Assembly: GCF_001982615.1 (NCBI RefSeq)
Contig: NZ_MLCO01000013.1
Coordinates: 1 to 64,000, forward strand
DNA: 64,000 nucleotides
Direction: 5' to 3'
From: Teichococcus deserti
GTDB lineage: Bacteria > Pseudomonadota > Alphaproteobacteria > Acetobacterales > Acetobacteraceae
The notes below the pieces were generated by a model. The model was not told the DNA's origin. It did no database searches and saw only the letters and a program-made list of their open reading frames with translations. Positions within the stretch are counted from its first letter, which is position 1; each line of letters starts with the position of its first letter. Shown in pieces: positions 43,713 to 52,712 of the stretch. The position numbers and the translations under genes were made by a program.

Positions 43713-46462
43713 GCCTTGGCCTTCGCCGCGCTCTTGGCCTTGGCCGGCGGCTTGGCGGCCGCCGTCTTCGCGCGGGCAGCCGGCGCCTTCGCCGCGCTGC
43801 CCTTGGCGGCCGCAGCCTTGGGGGCCGCCTTGCGCGCCGGCTTCGGCTTCGGCGCTGCCTCATCCGCGGCCTCGGCGGCCGGCTTCGCCTTACCCTTGGC
43901 CTTGCTGGCGGCACCCTTCTTGCCGAGCGGCGGCAGCTTCTTGCCCTTCTCGGCCAGCAGCAGGACGGCCTGCTCGAGGGTGACGTCTTCCATCTGGGTG
44001 CCGCGCGGCAGGCTGGCCACCATGCCGCCATGCTGGGCATAGGGGCCGAAGCGGCCGCGCTTCACCTCCACCGGCTCGCCATCCTTCGGATGCGGCCCCA
44101 GCCCGCGCACCTTCGCCTTGGCATCGGCCAGCAGGGCAACGGCACGGTTGATGCCGATGCTGAGGACGTCGTCATCCTTGTCGATCGACTTGAAGATGCT
44201 GCCCATCTTCACGTAGGGGCCGAAGCGGCCGATCGCCGTGGTGATCTCGTCGCCGGTCTCGGGATGCAGGCCGATGATGCGGGGCAGGGAGAGTAGCGCC
44301 AGGCCCCGCTCCAGGTCGATCGAATCCGGGTCCATGCCGCGCGCCAGGCTGGTGCGCTTGGGCTTCACCGCCTTGCCCTTGGCGTCGGTGCTGCCCTCGC
44401 CAAGCTGGACATAGATGCCGTAGGGGCCGCGGCGCATGGTGACCTGGGCGCCAGTCACCGGATCGGTGCCTAGCTCCTTGATGCCGCCGTTCAGCGCGCC
44501 TTCGCCCTCGGCCTCGGCGCCGGCCACCGAGAGCGGCCGGGTGTGGCGGCATTCCGGATAGTTGGAACAGCCGATGAAGGCGCCGTTGCGGCCGAGCCGC
44601 AGGCCGAGCCGGCCCTGGCCGCAGGCCGGGCAGGCGCGCGGGTCGCCGCCACCATCGGCCGGCTGCGGGAAGAAATGCGGGCCGAGCTCCTCATCCAGCG
44701 CGTCGATGACGGCGCTGATGGTCAGGTCCTTGGTGGCGACGATGGCAGCGTTGAAGTCCTGCCAGAAGGCGCGCATCACCGCGCGCCAGTCGGCCCGGCC
44801 GTCGGAAATCTCGTCGAGCTGCTCTTCCAGCGTCGCGGTGAAGCCGGTGTCGACATAGCGCTCGAAGAAGTTCACCAGGAAGGCGGTGACCAGCCGGCCG
44901 CGGTCCTCGGGCACGAAGCGCCGCTTGTCGATCTTGACGTAGTCGCGGTCCTGCAGGGTCTGCAGGATGGAGGCGTAGGTAGAGGGGCGGCCGATGCCGA
45001 GCTCCTCCATCTTCTTCACCAGGCTGGCCTCGGAATAGCGCGGCGGCGGCTGGGTGAAGTGCTGGTCGGCCTGGGCCGCGGTCAGCTTCGCCGGGTCCTT
45101 CTCGCGCATCGGCGGCAGGGTGCGGCTGTCCTCGTCCTCGCTGCCGGCGGCGCCCGCGGGGGCGTCGTCGACATCCTCGCGGTACAGCTTCAGGAAGCCG
45201 TCGAAGGCGATGACGCTGCCGGTGGCGCGCAGCTTGGTCTTGCCCGAGGGCTCGACCAGCTCGACCGCGGTCTGGTCCAGCTCGGCCGACTGCATCTGGC
45301 TGGCAACGGCGCGCTTCCAGACCAGCTCGTAGAGGCGGCGCTGCTCCGGCGTCAGGAAGCGGGCGACCTGCTCCGGCGTTCGGGTCACGTCGGTCGGGCG
45401 GATCGCCTCATGCGCTTCCTGGGCGTTTTTCGCCTTGGAGGAGTATTCACGCGGGGCGGCCGGCACGTAGTCGGGACCAAAGGCGGATTTCACATGGTCG
45501 CGGATGGCGAACATCGCCTCCCGCGCCATCTGCACGCCGTCGGTCCGCATATAGGTGATCAGACCGACCGTCTCGCCCTGGATATCGACGCCCTCGTAGA
45601 GCTGCTGCGCCTGGCGCATGGTCTGCTGCGCGCCGAAGCCGAGCTTGCGCGAGGCCTCCTGCTGCAGGGTCGAGGTGGTGAAGGGCGGCGGCGGGTTGCG
45701 CCGGGTGCGCTTCTTCTCGACGCTGGCAATGGAGAAGCTGCCGGCCTCGACGGCGGCCTTGGCGCGGTTGGCGCTGGCCTCGTCGTTGAGGTCGAACTGC
45801 TCGAGCCGCTTGCCGTCCAGATGGGTCAGCCGGGCGGAGAAGGGGGCGCCGGCGGGCGTCAGGAAGCGTCCCTCGACCGTCCAGTACTCGCGCGCCCGGA
45901 ACACCTCGATCTCGGCCTCGCGCTCGCAGATCAGGCGGAGGGCCACCGACTGCACGCGGCCGGCCGAGCGGCTGCCCGGCAGCTTGCGCCACAGCACGGG
46001 CGAGAGGGTGAAGCCCACCAGATAGTCCAGCGCGCGGCGCGCCAGATAGGCGTCGATCAGCGGCGTGTCGAGCTCGCGCGGGTGGGCGACCGCATGCTGG
46101 ATGGCGCGCTTGGTGATCTCGTTGAAGGTGATCCGGTGGACGGTCACGCCCTTCAGCGCGCCCTTCTGCCGCAGCATCTCCTGCACATGCCAGGAGATCG
46201 CCTCGCCCTCGCGATCCGGGTCGGTGGCCAGATAGAGGTTGCGCGCACCCTTGACCGCCTTGGCAATGGCCGAGACCTGCTTCTCGCCGCGATCCTCCGC
46301 CGTCCAGTCCATGGCGAAGTCCTCGTCCGGGCGGACGCTGCCATCCTTGGCGGGCAGGTCGCGCACATGGCCGAAGCTGGCCAGGACGGTGAAGTCCTGC
46401 CCGAGATACTTGTTGATGGTCTTCGCCTTGGCCGGCGATTCGACGACGACGACGTCGGTCAT
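43709..46462 (-). CDS. topA: DNA topoisomerase I
   Basis: A 917-residue type IA topoisomerase that relaxes negative supercoils. The Toprim domain has VVVESPAKAKTINKYL and the metal site LATDPDREGEAISWH. The active-site Tyr is in GLITYMRTDGVQM. One C4 zinc ribbon appears as CPACGQGRLGLRLGR followed by CSNYPEC near residue 645, then repeated basic topo-C domains (RRGPYGIYVQLGEG, GRFGPYVKMG, GRFGPYAQHGG). The last 90 residues are an Ala/Lys/Pro-rich disordered tail. It starts 81 bases after the dprA stop and couples to rnr. Confidence 0.97.
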   Translation of the reverse strand: MTDVVVVESPAKAKTINKYLGQDFTVLASFGHVRDLPAKDGSVRPDEDFAMDWTAEDRGEKQVSAIAKAVKGARNLYLATDPDREGEAISWHVQEMLRQKGALKGVTVHRITFNEITKRAIQHAVAHPRELDTPLIDAYLARRALDYLVGFTLSPVLWRKLPGSRSAGRVQSVALRLICEREAEIEVFRAREYWTVEGRFLTPAGAPFSARLTHLDGKRLEQFDLNDEASANRAKAAVEAGSFSIASVEKKRTRRNPPPPFTTSTLQQEASRKLGFGAQQTMRQAQQLYEGVDIQGETVGLITYMRTDGVQMAREAMFAIRDHVKSAFGPDYVPAAPREYSSKAKNAQEAHEAIRPTDVTRTPEQVARFLTPEQRRLYELVWKRAVASQMQSAELDQTAVELVEPSGKTKLRATGSVIAFDGFLKLYREDVDDAPAGAAGSEDEDSRTLPPMREKDPAKLTAAQADQHFTQPPPRYSEASLVKKMEELGIGRPSTYASILQTLQDRDYVKIDKRRFVPEDRGRLVTAFLVNFFERYVDTGFTATLEEQLDEISDGRADWRAVMRAFWQDFNAAIVATKDLTISAVIDALDEELGPHFFPQPADGGGDPRACPACGQGRLGLRLGRNGAFIGCSNYPECRHTRPLSVAGAEAEGEGALNGGIKELGTDPVTGAQVTMRRGPYGIYVQLGEGSTDAKGKAVKPKRTSLARGMDPDSIDLERGLALLSLPRIIGLHPETGDEITTAIGRFGPYVKMGSIFKSIDKDDDVLSIGINRAVALLADAKAKVRGLGPHPKDGEPVEVKRGRFGPYAQHGGMVASLPRGTQMEDVTLEQAVLLLAEKGKKLPPLGKKGAASKAKGKAKPAAEAADEAAPKPKPARKAAPKAAAAKGSAAKAPAARAKTAAAKPPAKAKSAAKAKA

Positions 46463-46543
46463 GGCGGGTGCGGTGCGCTTTCTCTGCTCGCCCAGGGGCG
46501 GAACTGCCCGGGGCCAGGCTGCTGAACGGCTCAGTTGATGCTT

Positions 46544-47650
46544 CTAGCCTAATCCGCTGCGGACCACCCGGTTTCCCGGCAGGACCTCGATCCGTCCCTC
46601 CAGTTCGAGCTCGAACAGCAGGGCCTGCACCGCAGCGGCAGAGAGGTGGCAGCGTCGCATCAACTCGTCAACCACAACCGGCGAAGCCCCTATCAGATCA
46701 AGCAGTTGCGCGTCCGGCTCGGCGCCGCCGGGCGGCAAGGGCGGGGTTTCGGGCAGGTTTTTCGCTGCCGGGCGCGGGGCGAGCAGCGGCATCTCACGGG
46801 GCGCCGAGGGCAAATTCGCGAGAACGTCATCGACGCGCTCGGTCAGCCAGGCACCCTGCCGCAGCAGGTCGTTGGCGCCGGCCGAGCGCGGATCCAGCGG
46901 ATGTCCCGGCACCGCGAAGATCTCCCGCCCGGCATCAAGAGCGAGGCGCGCGGTCATCAGCGTGCCCGAATTCAGCGCTGCCTCGACCACCACCACGCCA
47001 AGGCTGAGGCCAGCGATGATGCGGTTGCGGCGCGGGAAGTGGCGGGCGATGGGGGCGGTGCCAAGCGGCGCCTCGGCGACCACGGCACCATGCTCGGCGA
47101 TCAGCCCCTGCAGCTCGGCATGCTCGGGCGGATAGGCGCGGTCCAGCCCGCCGGGGATGACGGCGATGGTGCGGCCGCCGCGCAGGGCGCCGACATGCGC
47201 GGCGCCGTCGATGCCGCGGGCCAGGCCCGAGGTGACGACGACACCGGCCCGCGCCAGCGCCTCGGCCAGCTCGCCGGCGAAGCGGCGGCCGAGGGCGGTG
47301 GCATGGCGGGCACCGACCAGCGCGACCTGCCGCTGCCGCAGCAGGCCGGCATCGCCAATGACGGCAAGCGCCGGCGGCGCGTCGGACAGCTGCGCCAGCA
47401 GCGGTGGATAGTCCGGGTCGTCGATGAAGATGAAGCGGCCACCCAGGCCAGCGACGGCCTCCAGCTCGCGCTGAATGCGGGCCGGCGGCGGTGGACGGTA
47501 GGTGAGGCCGCGGCCGGCGCCGGGCAGCGCGTCGAGGACGGCGGCGGCGCTGCCGTGGCGCGTCAGCAGGCGGCGGAAGGTCAGCGGGCCGACGCCCTCG
47601 GTGCGGGCCAGACGCAGACGGGCCAGCACGCTGCCTTCCGCAGATGTCAT
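46544..47650 (-). CDS. dprA: DNA-processing protein DprA
   Basis: A 368-residue protein that loads RecA on incoming single-stranded DNA during transformation. The Rossmann core has VALVGARHATALGRRFA, TSGLARGIDGAAHVGAL and VIPGGLDRAYPPEH. HFPRRNRIIAGLS and SGTLMTARLALDAGRE are also diagnostic. A C-terminal winged-helix domain (DLIGASPVVVDELMRRC) is present. The ATG at 47648-47650 overlaps the plsY stop by four bases; the longer frame upstream is not used. Confidence 0.94.
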   Translation of the reverse strand: MTSAEGSVLARLRLARTEGVGPLTFRRLLTRHGSAAAVLDALPGAGRGLTYRPPPPARIQRELEAVAGLGGRFIFIDDPDYPPLLAQLSDAPPALAVIGDAGLLRQRQVALVGARHATALGRRFAGELAEALARAGVVVTSGLARGIDGAAHVGALRGGRTIAVIPGGLDRAYPPEHAELQGLIAEHGAVVAEAPLGTAPIARHFPRRNRIIAGLSLGVVVVEAALNSGTLMTARLALDAGREIFAVPGHPLDPRSAGANDLLRQGAWLTERVDDVLANLPSAPREMPLLAPRPAAKNLPETPPLPPGGAEPDAQLLDLIGASPVVVDELMRRCHLSAAAVQALLFELELEGRIEVLPGNRVVRSGLG

Positions 47651-48231
47651 GTCTTGCGGCCGATCCGCGGCTCGGTGCCGGCCAGCAGGCGGCGGATATT
47701 CTCGTGGTGGCGGGCGATGATGATGGCGGCCAGCACGAAGGCGAAGCCCGCCAGCATCCAGTCCCCGGTCAGCAGCGCGATCACCGGCGCCGCGGCGCAG
47801 GCGGTCAGCGCCGAGGCCGAGGAGATCCTGGTCACCCTGGCCATGACCACCCAGATCACCGCGCAGACCAGGCCGAGCCACCAGGCGGCGGCCAGCAGCA
47901 CGCCGGCGCCGGTGGCGACGCCCTTGCCGCCCTTGAAGCCCAGCCAGACCGGGAAGACATGGCCGATCAGCGCGGCGAGGCCGGCCAGGAGCCCGGCCTC
48001 CCGGCCCCAGAGCGCGGTCAGCAGCAGCACCGGCACCACGCCCTTCAGCGCGTCCAGCAGCAGCGTCGCCGCCGCCACCTTCTTGTTGCCGGTGCGCAGC
48101 ACGTTGGTGGCGCCGATATTGCCGCTGCCGATCTGGCGAATGTCGCCCAGACCGGCGGCGCGGGTCAGCAGCAGCCCATAGGGCACCGACCCCGAGAGAT
48201 AGCCGATGACGGCCGCTGCCAGCAGCAGCAT
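47647..48231 (-). CDS. plsY: Acyl-phosphate glycerol-3-phosphate acyltransferase
   Basis: A 194-residue five-helix membrane enzyme that makes lysophosphatidic acid from acyl-phosphate. The three active-site loops are present: GSVPYGLLLTR with IGSGNIGATNVLR, GHVFPVWLGFKGGKGVATG, and RHHENIRRLLAGTE. It sits between pyrC' (one-base overlap) and dprA (four-base overlap). Confidence 0.96.
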   Translation of the reverse strand: MLLLAAAVIGYLSGSVPYGLLLTRAAGLGDIRQIGSGNIGATNVLRTGNKKVAAATLLLDALKGVVPVLLLTALWGREAGLLAGLAALIGHVFPVWLGFKGGKGVATGAGVLLAAAWWLGLVCAVIWVVMARVTRISSASALTACAAAPVIALLTGDWMLAGFAFVLAAIIIARHHENIRRLLAGTEPRIGRKT

Positions 48232-49532
48232 CAGCCGAACACCCGGCGGCCGGCCTTCCAGGTGCCCAGCACCCGGCCTTCCAGGGCGCGCCCGTCGAAA
48301 GGCGAGTTCTGCGCTTTGCCTGGCAGCTTGCCGGCCTCGACCTTCCAGGCGCGCTCCAGGTCGAAGAGCACCAGGTCGGCCGGAGCGCCGCGCTCCAGCC
48401 GGCCGGCCTCGATGCCCAGCAGGGCGGCGGGACGGCTGGTCAGCAGTGCCAGCGCGGTGCCGAGCTGCAGGTCGCCGGCATGGACGCGGGCGAGGGTGAT
48501 GCCCAGCAGCGTCGCCAGCCCGGTGCCGCCGGCCGAGGCCTGGGCAAAGGGCAGGCGCTTGTCGTCGGGATCGGCCGGCTGGTGGTCGGAAGCAATGGCG
48601 TCCACCGTGCCGTCGGCCAGGGCTGCCACCACCGCCAGCCGGTCCTCCTCCCGCCGCAGCGGGGGGGAGAGCTTGGCATAGGTGCGGAAGTCGCCGATCG
48701 CCGTTTCATTCAGGTCGAAATAGGGCGGCGCGGTGTCGCAAGTGACCTTCAGCCCCTCGGCCTTGGCGCCGCGGATCAGCTCGAGCGCGGCAGCCGTCGA
48801 GACATGGGCGAAATGCACATGGCCGCCGGTCAGCCGGGCGAGGGCGATATCGCGCATCACCATCATGGCTTCCGCCGCCGGCGGGATGCCGGGCAGGCCC
48901 ATGCGGGTCGCCTGCTCGCCCTCGGTGGCAGCGCCGCCCTTGGCCAGCGCCGGCTCCTCCGGATGCTGCACGACGAAGGCACCGAAGGCCCGGGCATAGG
49001 ACAGCGCCAGCCGCATGGTGCGGGCATTGGCGATGGCCTTGCCGCCATCGGTGAAGGCGATGGCGCCGGCCTCCTTCAGCAGGCCGAACTCGGAAAGCTC
49101 CTGGCCGGCGCAGCCCTTGGTGGCGGCCCCATAGGGCAGCACGCTCAGGCTGCCGGTGGCCTCGCCCTTGCGCAGCAGGAACTGCACCAGGGCCGGATCG
49201 TCCAGCGCCGGCTGGGTGTCGGGCAGGGCGCAGACCGTGGTGATGCCGCCGGCCGCGGCGGCGATGGCGGCCGATTCGATGGTCTCGCGGTATTCGGCGC
49301 CGGGCTCGCCCAGCGCCGCGCGCAGGTCGACCAGGCCGGGGGCCAGGACCGCGCCACCGCAATCGATGACGGTGGCGCCGTCCGGCTGGCCGAGCGAGCC
49401 GCCATGGTCGGCGATGCGCCCGCCGCTGACCAGCAGGCTGCCCGGGGCATCGAGGCCGCTCGCCGGATCGACCAGCCGCGCATTGACGAACAGGGTGTCG
49501 GGGATGGTGGTCAGGGACATCGGAAGGGTCAC
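48231..49532 (-). CDS. pyrC': Dihydroorotase-like protein, probable non-catalytic PyrC' subunit of aspartate carbamoyltransferase
   Basis: A 433-residue amidohydrolase-fold protein of the type I dihydroorotase family. The expected HxH metal motif after PGLVDL is replaced by RAALGEPG (residues 71-78), and the Arg that normally precedes EPG is Gly. Later His positions survive in QHPEE and HFAHVST, but the DHAPH motif reads DHQPA. Hydrolase activity is therefore unlikely. In Pseudomonas an inactive PyrC' encoded directly after pyrB is needed to assemble ATCase, and the same overlap (GTGA at 49529-49532) is seen here. An ATG at 49520 is the alternative start. An active pyrC must lie elsewhere. 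Confidence 0.9.
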   Translation of the reverse strand: MTLPMSLTTIPDTLFVNARLVDPASGLDAPGSLLVSGGRIADHGGSLGQPDGATVIDCGGAVLAPGLVDLRAALGEPGAEYRETIESAAIAAAAGGITTVCALPDTQPALDDPALVQFLLRKGEATGSLSVLPYGAATKGCAGQELSEFGLLKEAGAIAFTDGGKAIANARTMRLALSYARAFGAFVVQHPEEPALAKGGAATEGEQATRMGLPGIPPAAEAMMVMRDIALARLTGGHVHFAHVSTAAALELIRGAKAEGLKVTCDTAPPYFDLNETAIGDFRTYAKLSPPLRREEDRLAVVAALADGTVDAIASDHQPADPDDKRLPFAQASAGGTGLATLLGITLARVHAGDLQLGTALALLTSRPAALLGIEAGRLERGAPADLVLFDLERAWKVEAGKLPGKAQNSPFDGRALEGRVLGTWKAGRRVFG

Positions 49533-50470
49533 CGCGCGTTGCGACGCTGGTTGCGCGAGAGGATGTCGAGCACCGCCATGCGGACCGCGACCCCCATCTC
49601 CACCTGCTCGCCGATCACGCTGCGCACCGGGTCGTCGGCGATGGCGCTGTCGATCTCGACGCCGCGATTCATCGGGCCGGGATGCATGACGATGGCATCC
49701 GGCTTGGCCAGGGCCAGCTTGGCGGCGTCCAGCCCGTAGAAGCGGAAGAACTCGCGGGCGGAGGGCACCAGGCCGCCCGCCATGCGCTCCTTCTGCAGGC
49801 GCAGCATCATGACGACGTCGACGTCCTTCAGCCCGGCCTTCATGTCGTGGAAGACCTCGACGCCCAGCCGCCCGGCCTCGGCGGGGATCAGCGTCGGCGG
49901 GCCGACCAGCCGGACCCGGCAGTTCATCGCCAGCAGCAGGTGGATGTTGCTGCGCGCCACCCGGCTGTGCAGCACGTCGCCGCAGATGGCGACGGTCAGG
50001 TTCTCCAGCTGGCCTTTGCGGCGGCGGATGGTCAGTGCGTCGAGCAGCGCCTGGGTCGGGTGCTCATGCGTGCCGTCGCCGGCATTGATCACCGCGGCGT
50101 CAACCTTCTGGCTCAGCAGCGCCGGCGCGCCGGACTGGGCGTGGCGCACCACCAGCAGGTCGCAATGCATGGCGTTCAGGGTGGAGGCGGTGTCGAGCAG
50201 CGTCTCGCCCTTGTTCACGCTGCTGTTCGAGACCGACATGTTGATCACATCGGCGCCCAGCCGCTTGCCGGCCAGCTCGAAGCTGGTGCGGGTGCGGGTG
50301 CTGTCCTCGAAGAACAGGTTGATCAGCGTGCGGCCCTTGAGCAGGTCGCGCTGAGTCTTCCCGCTGCGGTTCAGCAGCGCGTAGGATTCCGCCAGATCCA
50401 GCAGATCGGCGATATAGGGCGGCTCCAGACCCTGCAGGGCGAGGAGGTGCCGGTGAGGATATGGCAGCAT
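49529..50470 (-). CDS. pyrB: Aspartate carbamoyltransferase catalytic subunit
   Basis: A 313-residue enzyme for the first committed pyrimidine step. The carbamoyl-phosphate site is [27 protein letters not shown], the aspartate-side [11 protein letters not shown] and [12 protein letters not shown] are intact. The ATG at 50468-50470 gives the family length; the longer frame begins in sequence without homology. No regulatory pyrI is present, which fits the class with PyrC' as partner. It begins the tightly packed run pyrB-pyrC'-plsY-dprA. Confidence 0.96.
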   Translation of the reverse strand: MLPYPHRHLLALQGLEPPYIADLLDLAESYALLNRSGKTQRDLLKGRTLINLFFEDSTRTRTSFELAGKRLGADVINMSVSNSSVNKGETLLDTASTLNAMHCDLLVVRHAQSGAPALLSQKVDAAVINAGDGTHEHPTQALLDALTIRRRKGQLENLTVAICGDVLHSRVARSNIHLLLAMNCRVRLVGPPTLIPAEAGRLGVEVFHDMKAGLKDVDVVMMLRLQKERMAGGLVPSAREFFRFYGLDAAKLALAKPDAIVMHPGPMNRGVEIDSAIADDPVRSVIGEQVEMGVAVRMAVLDILSRNQRRNAR

Positions 50471-50605
50471 GAGGACCAGTCCGGCTAGAGGCGGGGGACC
50501 ATAGCCAGAGGCGACGCCGGCCGGAAGGGGCGGGCTGCGGGGCGGCCGGTCATGCCTGCGGTCAGGGCAGGGCTGTGGCGCGCGCGACGGCCCGACCGGC
50601 ATGTC

Positions 50606-51778
50606 CTACCCTTCGGGTCCGGCCAGGCGGGGCAGCGAGAGCAGCAGCCGCAGCAGCTCGCCCTGGCGGTTGGTGCCGGTCTTGGCCAGCAGCGACTGAA
50701 CCTGGCTGCGCAGCGTGGTCAGGCGGACGCCGCGCTGGGTCGCCACCTCCTCGACACTGAGGCCGGTGGCCAGGCTGGCCGCGACCTCGGCCTCGGCCCG
50801 GGTCACGCCGAACATGGTGATCACCTGGTCGGCCAGCTGATTCGGCCGGGCATTGGGGTCGGTCACCATCATCAGCGCCAGCGGCCCGGGCAGGATCGGC
50901 AGCTCGCCGAGGCCGAGCGGCGCGCCGGTCGCCTCGGGGCGGAAGGGCACCATCATCAGCGCCATGGCCAGCCGGCCATCGGCCCGGCCGCAGCGCATCG
51001 AGCCGCCGCTGCGCAGCGCGCCGGCGCTGGTGGTGGCCTGGGCGAGGAGCGTTGCAAACATCGCGTCGCCGCCGGGCTGCAGCATGCGCAGCCGGCCCTC
51101 GGTGGTCTGCAGCATCGGCCCGCCGCGGTCGAGCAGCATGCGCCGCGCCGACCGGTTCATGAAGAGCGGCCGGCGGTCCGGCTTCAGGATGGCGAGGCCG
51201 ATCGCCAGCGCGTCCACAGCGGCGAAGCCGATGCCGGCCACCGCTTGGCTGCTGCGCAGCCGGTCCTCGACCCGGATGGCGCGCAGCAGATGTGGCCAGA
51301 CCTGGCGGATCAGCTGCGACTGGCCAGCGGTGAAGGGTCCCATCTCGCGCGGCCTAGCCAAGCCCAGCACCAGCATCTTGTCGTCCAGCTCGCCCCGGCT
51401 ATGCGCGGCGTAGAAGGCGTTGCCCATGCGGTGGCGCAGCAGGTCATTATAGAATTCCGAGCCTTCGACCTCGACCTCGCTCAGATAGTCCTGGCTAAGA
51501 TGGGTGTGGCCGTCCAGCGCCGGGCCCTGCCGCTGCAGGAACAGGTCGCGGCTGAAGAAATGGCTCTCGTAATCGGCGGCGACATCAGCAGGCAGGTTGC
51601 GGGCAGCCAGCACGGCGGTGCGCTGCTGCCGCGTGTCGCTCAGATGCAGCGCCGCCGTCTGCGCGCCCACCATCTCGGCGACATCGTCGATGATATCCGG
51701 CCAGCCACGCTCCCCGGTCGGGCCGGTGGCCAGAGCGTAGATATCCCCGATCAGCGATGCCAGGCGATCCTCTGCCAT
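50606..51778 (-). CDS. LuxR-type helix-turn-helix transcriptional regulator
   Basis: A 390-residue regulator. The C-terminal 60 residues are a LuxR-type DNA-binding domain: LTRAEAEVAASL-like opening (VTRAEAEVAASLATGLSVEE), VATQRGVRLTTLRSQVQSLL, and KTGTNRQGELLRLL. The first 180 residues have a sensory-like alpha/beta pattern, and a second PAS-like part follows (AAVDALAIGLAILKPDRRPLFMNRSARR). The ligand is unknown. The ATG at 51776-51778 is preferred to an earlier start. It lies between ruvX and pyrB, a place where other members of the order usually have nothing (from memory). Confidence 0.83.
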   Translation of the reverse strand: MAEDRLASLIGDIYALATGPTGERGWPDIIDDVAEMVGAQTAALHLSDTRQQRTAVLAARNLPADVAADYESHFFSRDLFLQRQGPALDGHTHLSQDYLSEVEVEGSEFYNDLLRHRMGNAFYAAHSRGELDDKMLVLGLARPREMGPFTAGQSQLIRQVWPHLLRAIRVEDRLRSSQAVAGIGFAAVDALAIGLAILKPDRRPLFMNRSARRMLLDRGGPMLQTTEGRLRMLQPGGDAMFATLLAQATTSAGALRSGGSMRCGRADGRLAMALMMVPFRPEATGAPLGLGELPILPGPLALMMVTDPNARPNQLADQVITMFGVTRAEAEVAASLATGLSVEEVATQRGVRLTTLRSQVQSLLAKTGTNRQGELLRLLLSLPRLAGPEG

Positions 51779-51868
51779 GCCGGACCTTGTGCTACCGCGC
51801 TGATGCAATGTGACCGATCAGCCGCGGTTGCGCCAGTGTCACGTTAACGGAAGCGTGAAGTCTCCCTG

Positions 51869-52351
51869 TCACAGTGGCAATGCTGCCGCACCGGACGAGG
51901 CGTCCAGCGCTGCCTGCAGCATATAGGCCGCTGCCGCGGCATCCACCGCCTTCGCCCGCTTGGCACGCGTCAGATCGGCCTCCTGGATCAGCATGCGATT
52001 GACCGCCGCCGAGGACAGCCGCTCGTCCCACAGCGCCGCCGGCAGGCCGGTCGCGGCGGAGAGGGCAATGGCCCAGTCCTTGGCCGCCTGGGCCGCCGGG
52101 CCGAAGCTGCCGTCGAGGCCGAGCGGCAGGCCGACCACCAGACCGCCGGCGCCCTCCCGGCTGGCGATGGCGGCGATCTCCGCGGCATTGACGCCGAGCT
52201 TGGCCCGGGCCAGGCCGCGATAGGGGCTGGCCAGCATCAGCGACACGTCGGACAGCGCGACGCCAACGATCTTCTTCCCCGGATCGAGGCCGATCAGCCT
52301 CTGGCCGGGGGAAAGGGTGGCGCGAAGCTCGCTCAGGTTGATGATAGGCAT
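51869..52351 (-). CDS. ruvX: YqgF/RuvX family putative pre-16S rRNA nuclease
   Basis: A 160-residue RNase H-fold nuclease, linked to 16S rRNA 5' maturation and formerly to Holliday junction resolution. Catalytic carboxylates lie in LIGLDPGKKIVGVALSD, in LVVGLPLGLDGSFGP, and in the WDERLSSAAVNRML and DAAAAAYMLQ segments. It is divergent from gatC with 67 bases between start codons. Confidence 0.92.
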   Translation of the reverse strand: MPIINLSELRATLSPGQRLIGLDPGKKIVGVALSDVSLMLASPYRGLARAKLGVNAAEIAAIASREGAGGLVVGLPLGLDGSFGPAAQAAKDWAIALSAATGLPAALWDERLSSAAVNRMLIQEADLTRAKRAKAVDAAAAAYMLQAALDASSGAAALPL

Positions 52352-52418
52352 GCCGGTGTTTATGGTCCGGCCCCGTTTGCGCGCAAACCCGACCTGTCAC
52401 TTCCGGAAGAAAAACAGA

Positions 52419-52706
52419 ATGTCGCTCGACACCGCCACAGTCAGGCGCGTCGCCTCGCTTGCCCGCCTCAGGGTGGAGGAGGCCGAACTGCCCCGCCTCG
52501 AGGCCGAACTCAATGGCATCCTGGGCTGGATCGAGCAGCTCCAGGCGGTCGACACCACGGGCGTCGAGCCGATGGCCGGCGGCGGCGCCGAGCAGCTGCG
52601 CCTGCGCGAGGACCGGGTGACCGACGGCGGCATCCAGCAGCAGGTGCTGGCCAATGCGCCGGACCGCGCCGATGTCTTCTTCTCGGTCCCCAAGGTGGTG
52701 GAGTAA
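52419..52706 (+). CDS. gatC: Aspartyl/glutamyl-tRNA amidotransferase subunit C
   Basis: A 95-residue subunit that wraps around GatA and GatB. The family sequence MSLDTATVRRVASLARLRVE and WIEQLQAVDTTGVEPMA are clear, and the end ANAPDRADVFFSVPKVVE is standard. The ATG at 52419 is chosen against the longer upstream frame. gatA follows after six bases. Confidence 0.96.
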   Translation: MSLDTATVRRVASLARLRVEEAELPRLEAELNGILGWIEQLQAVDTTGVEPMAGGGAEQLRLREDRVTDGGIQQQVLANAPDRADVFFSVPKVVE

Positions 52707-52712
52707 GCCACG

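Noticed and set aside
41982-46525. 686- and 660-codon plus-strand frames opposite rnr and topA
   Set aside because: Shadow frames in GC-rich DNA; rnr and topA motifs on the other strand are complete.
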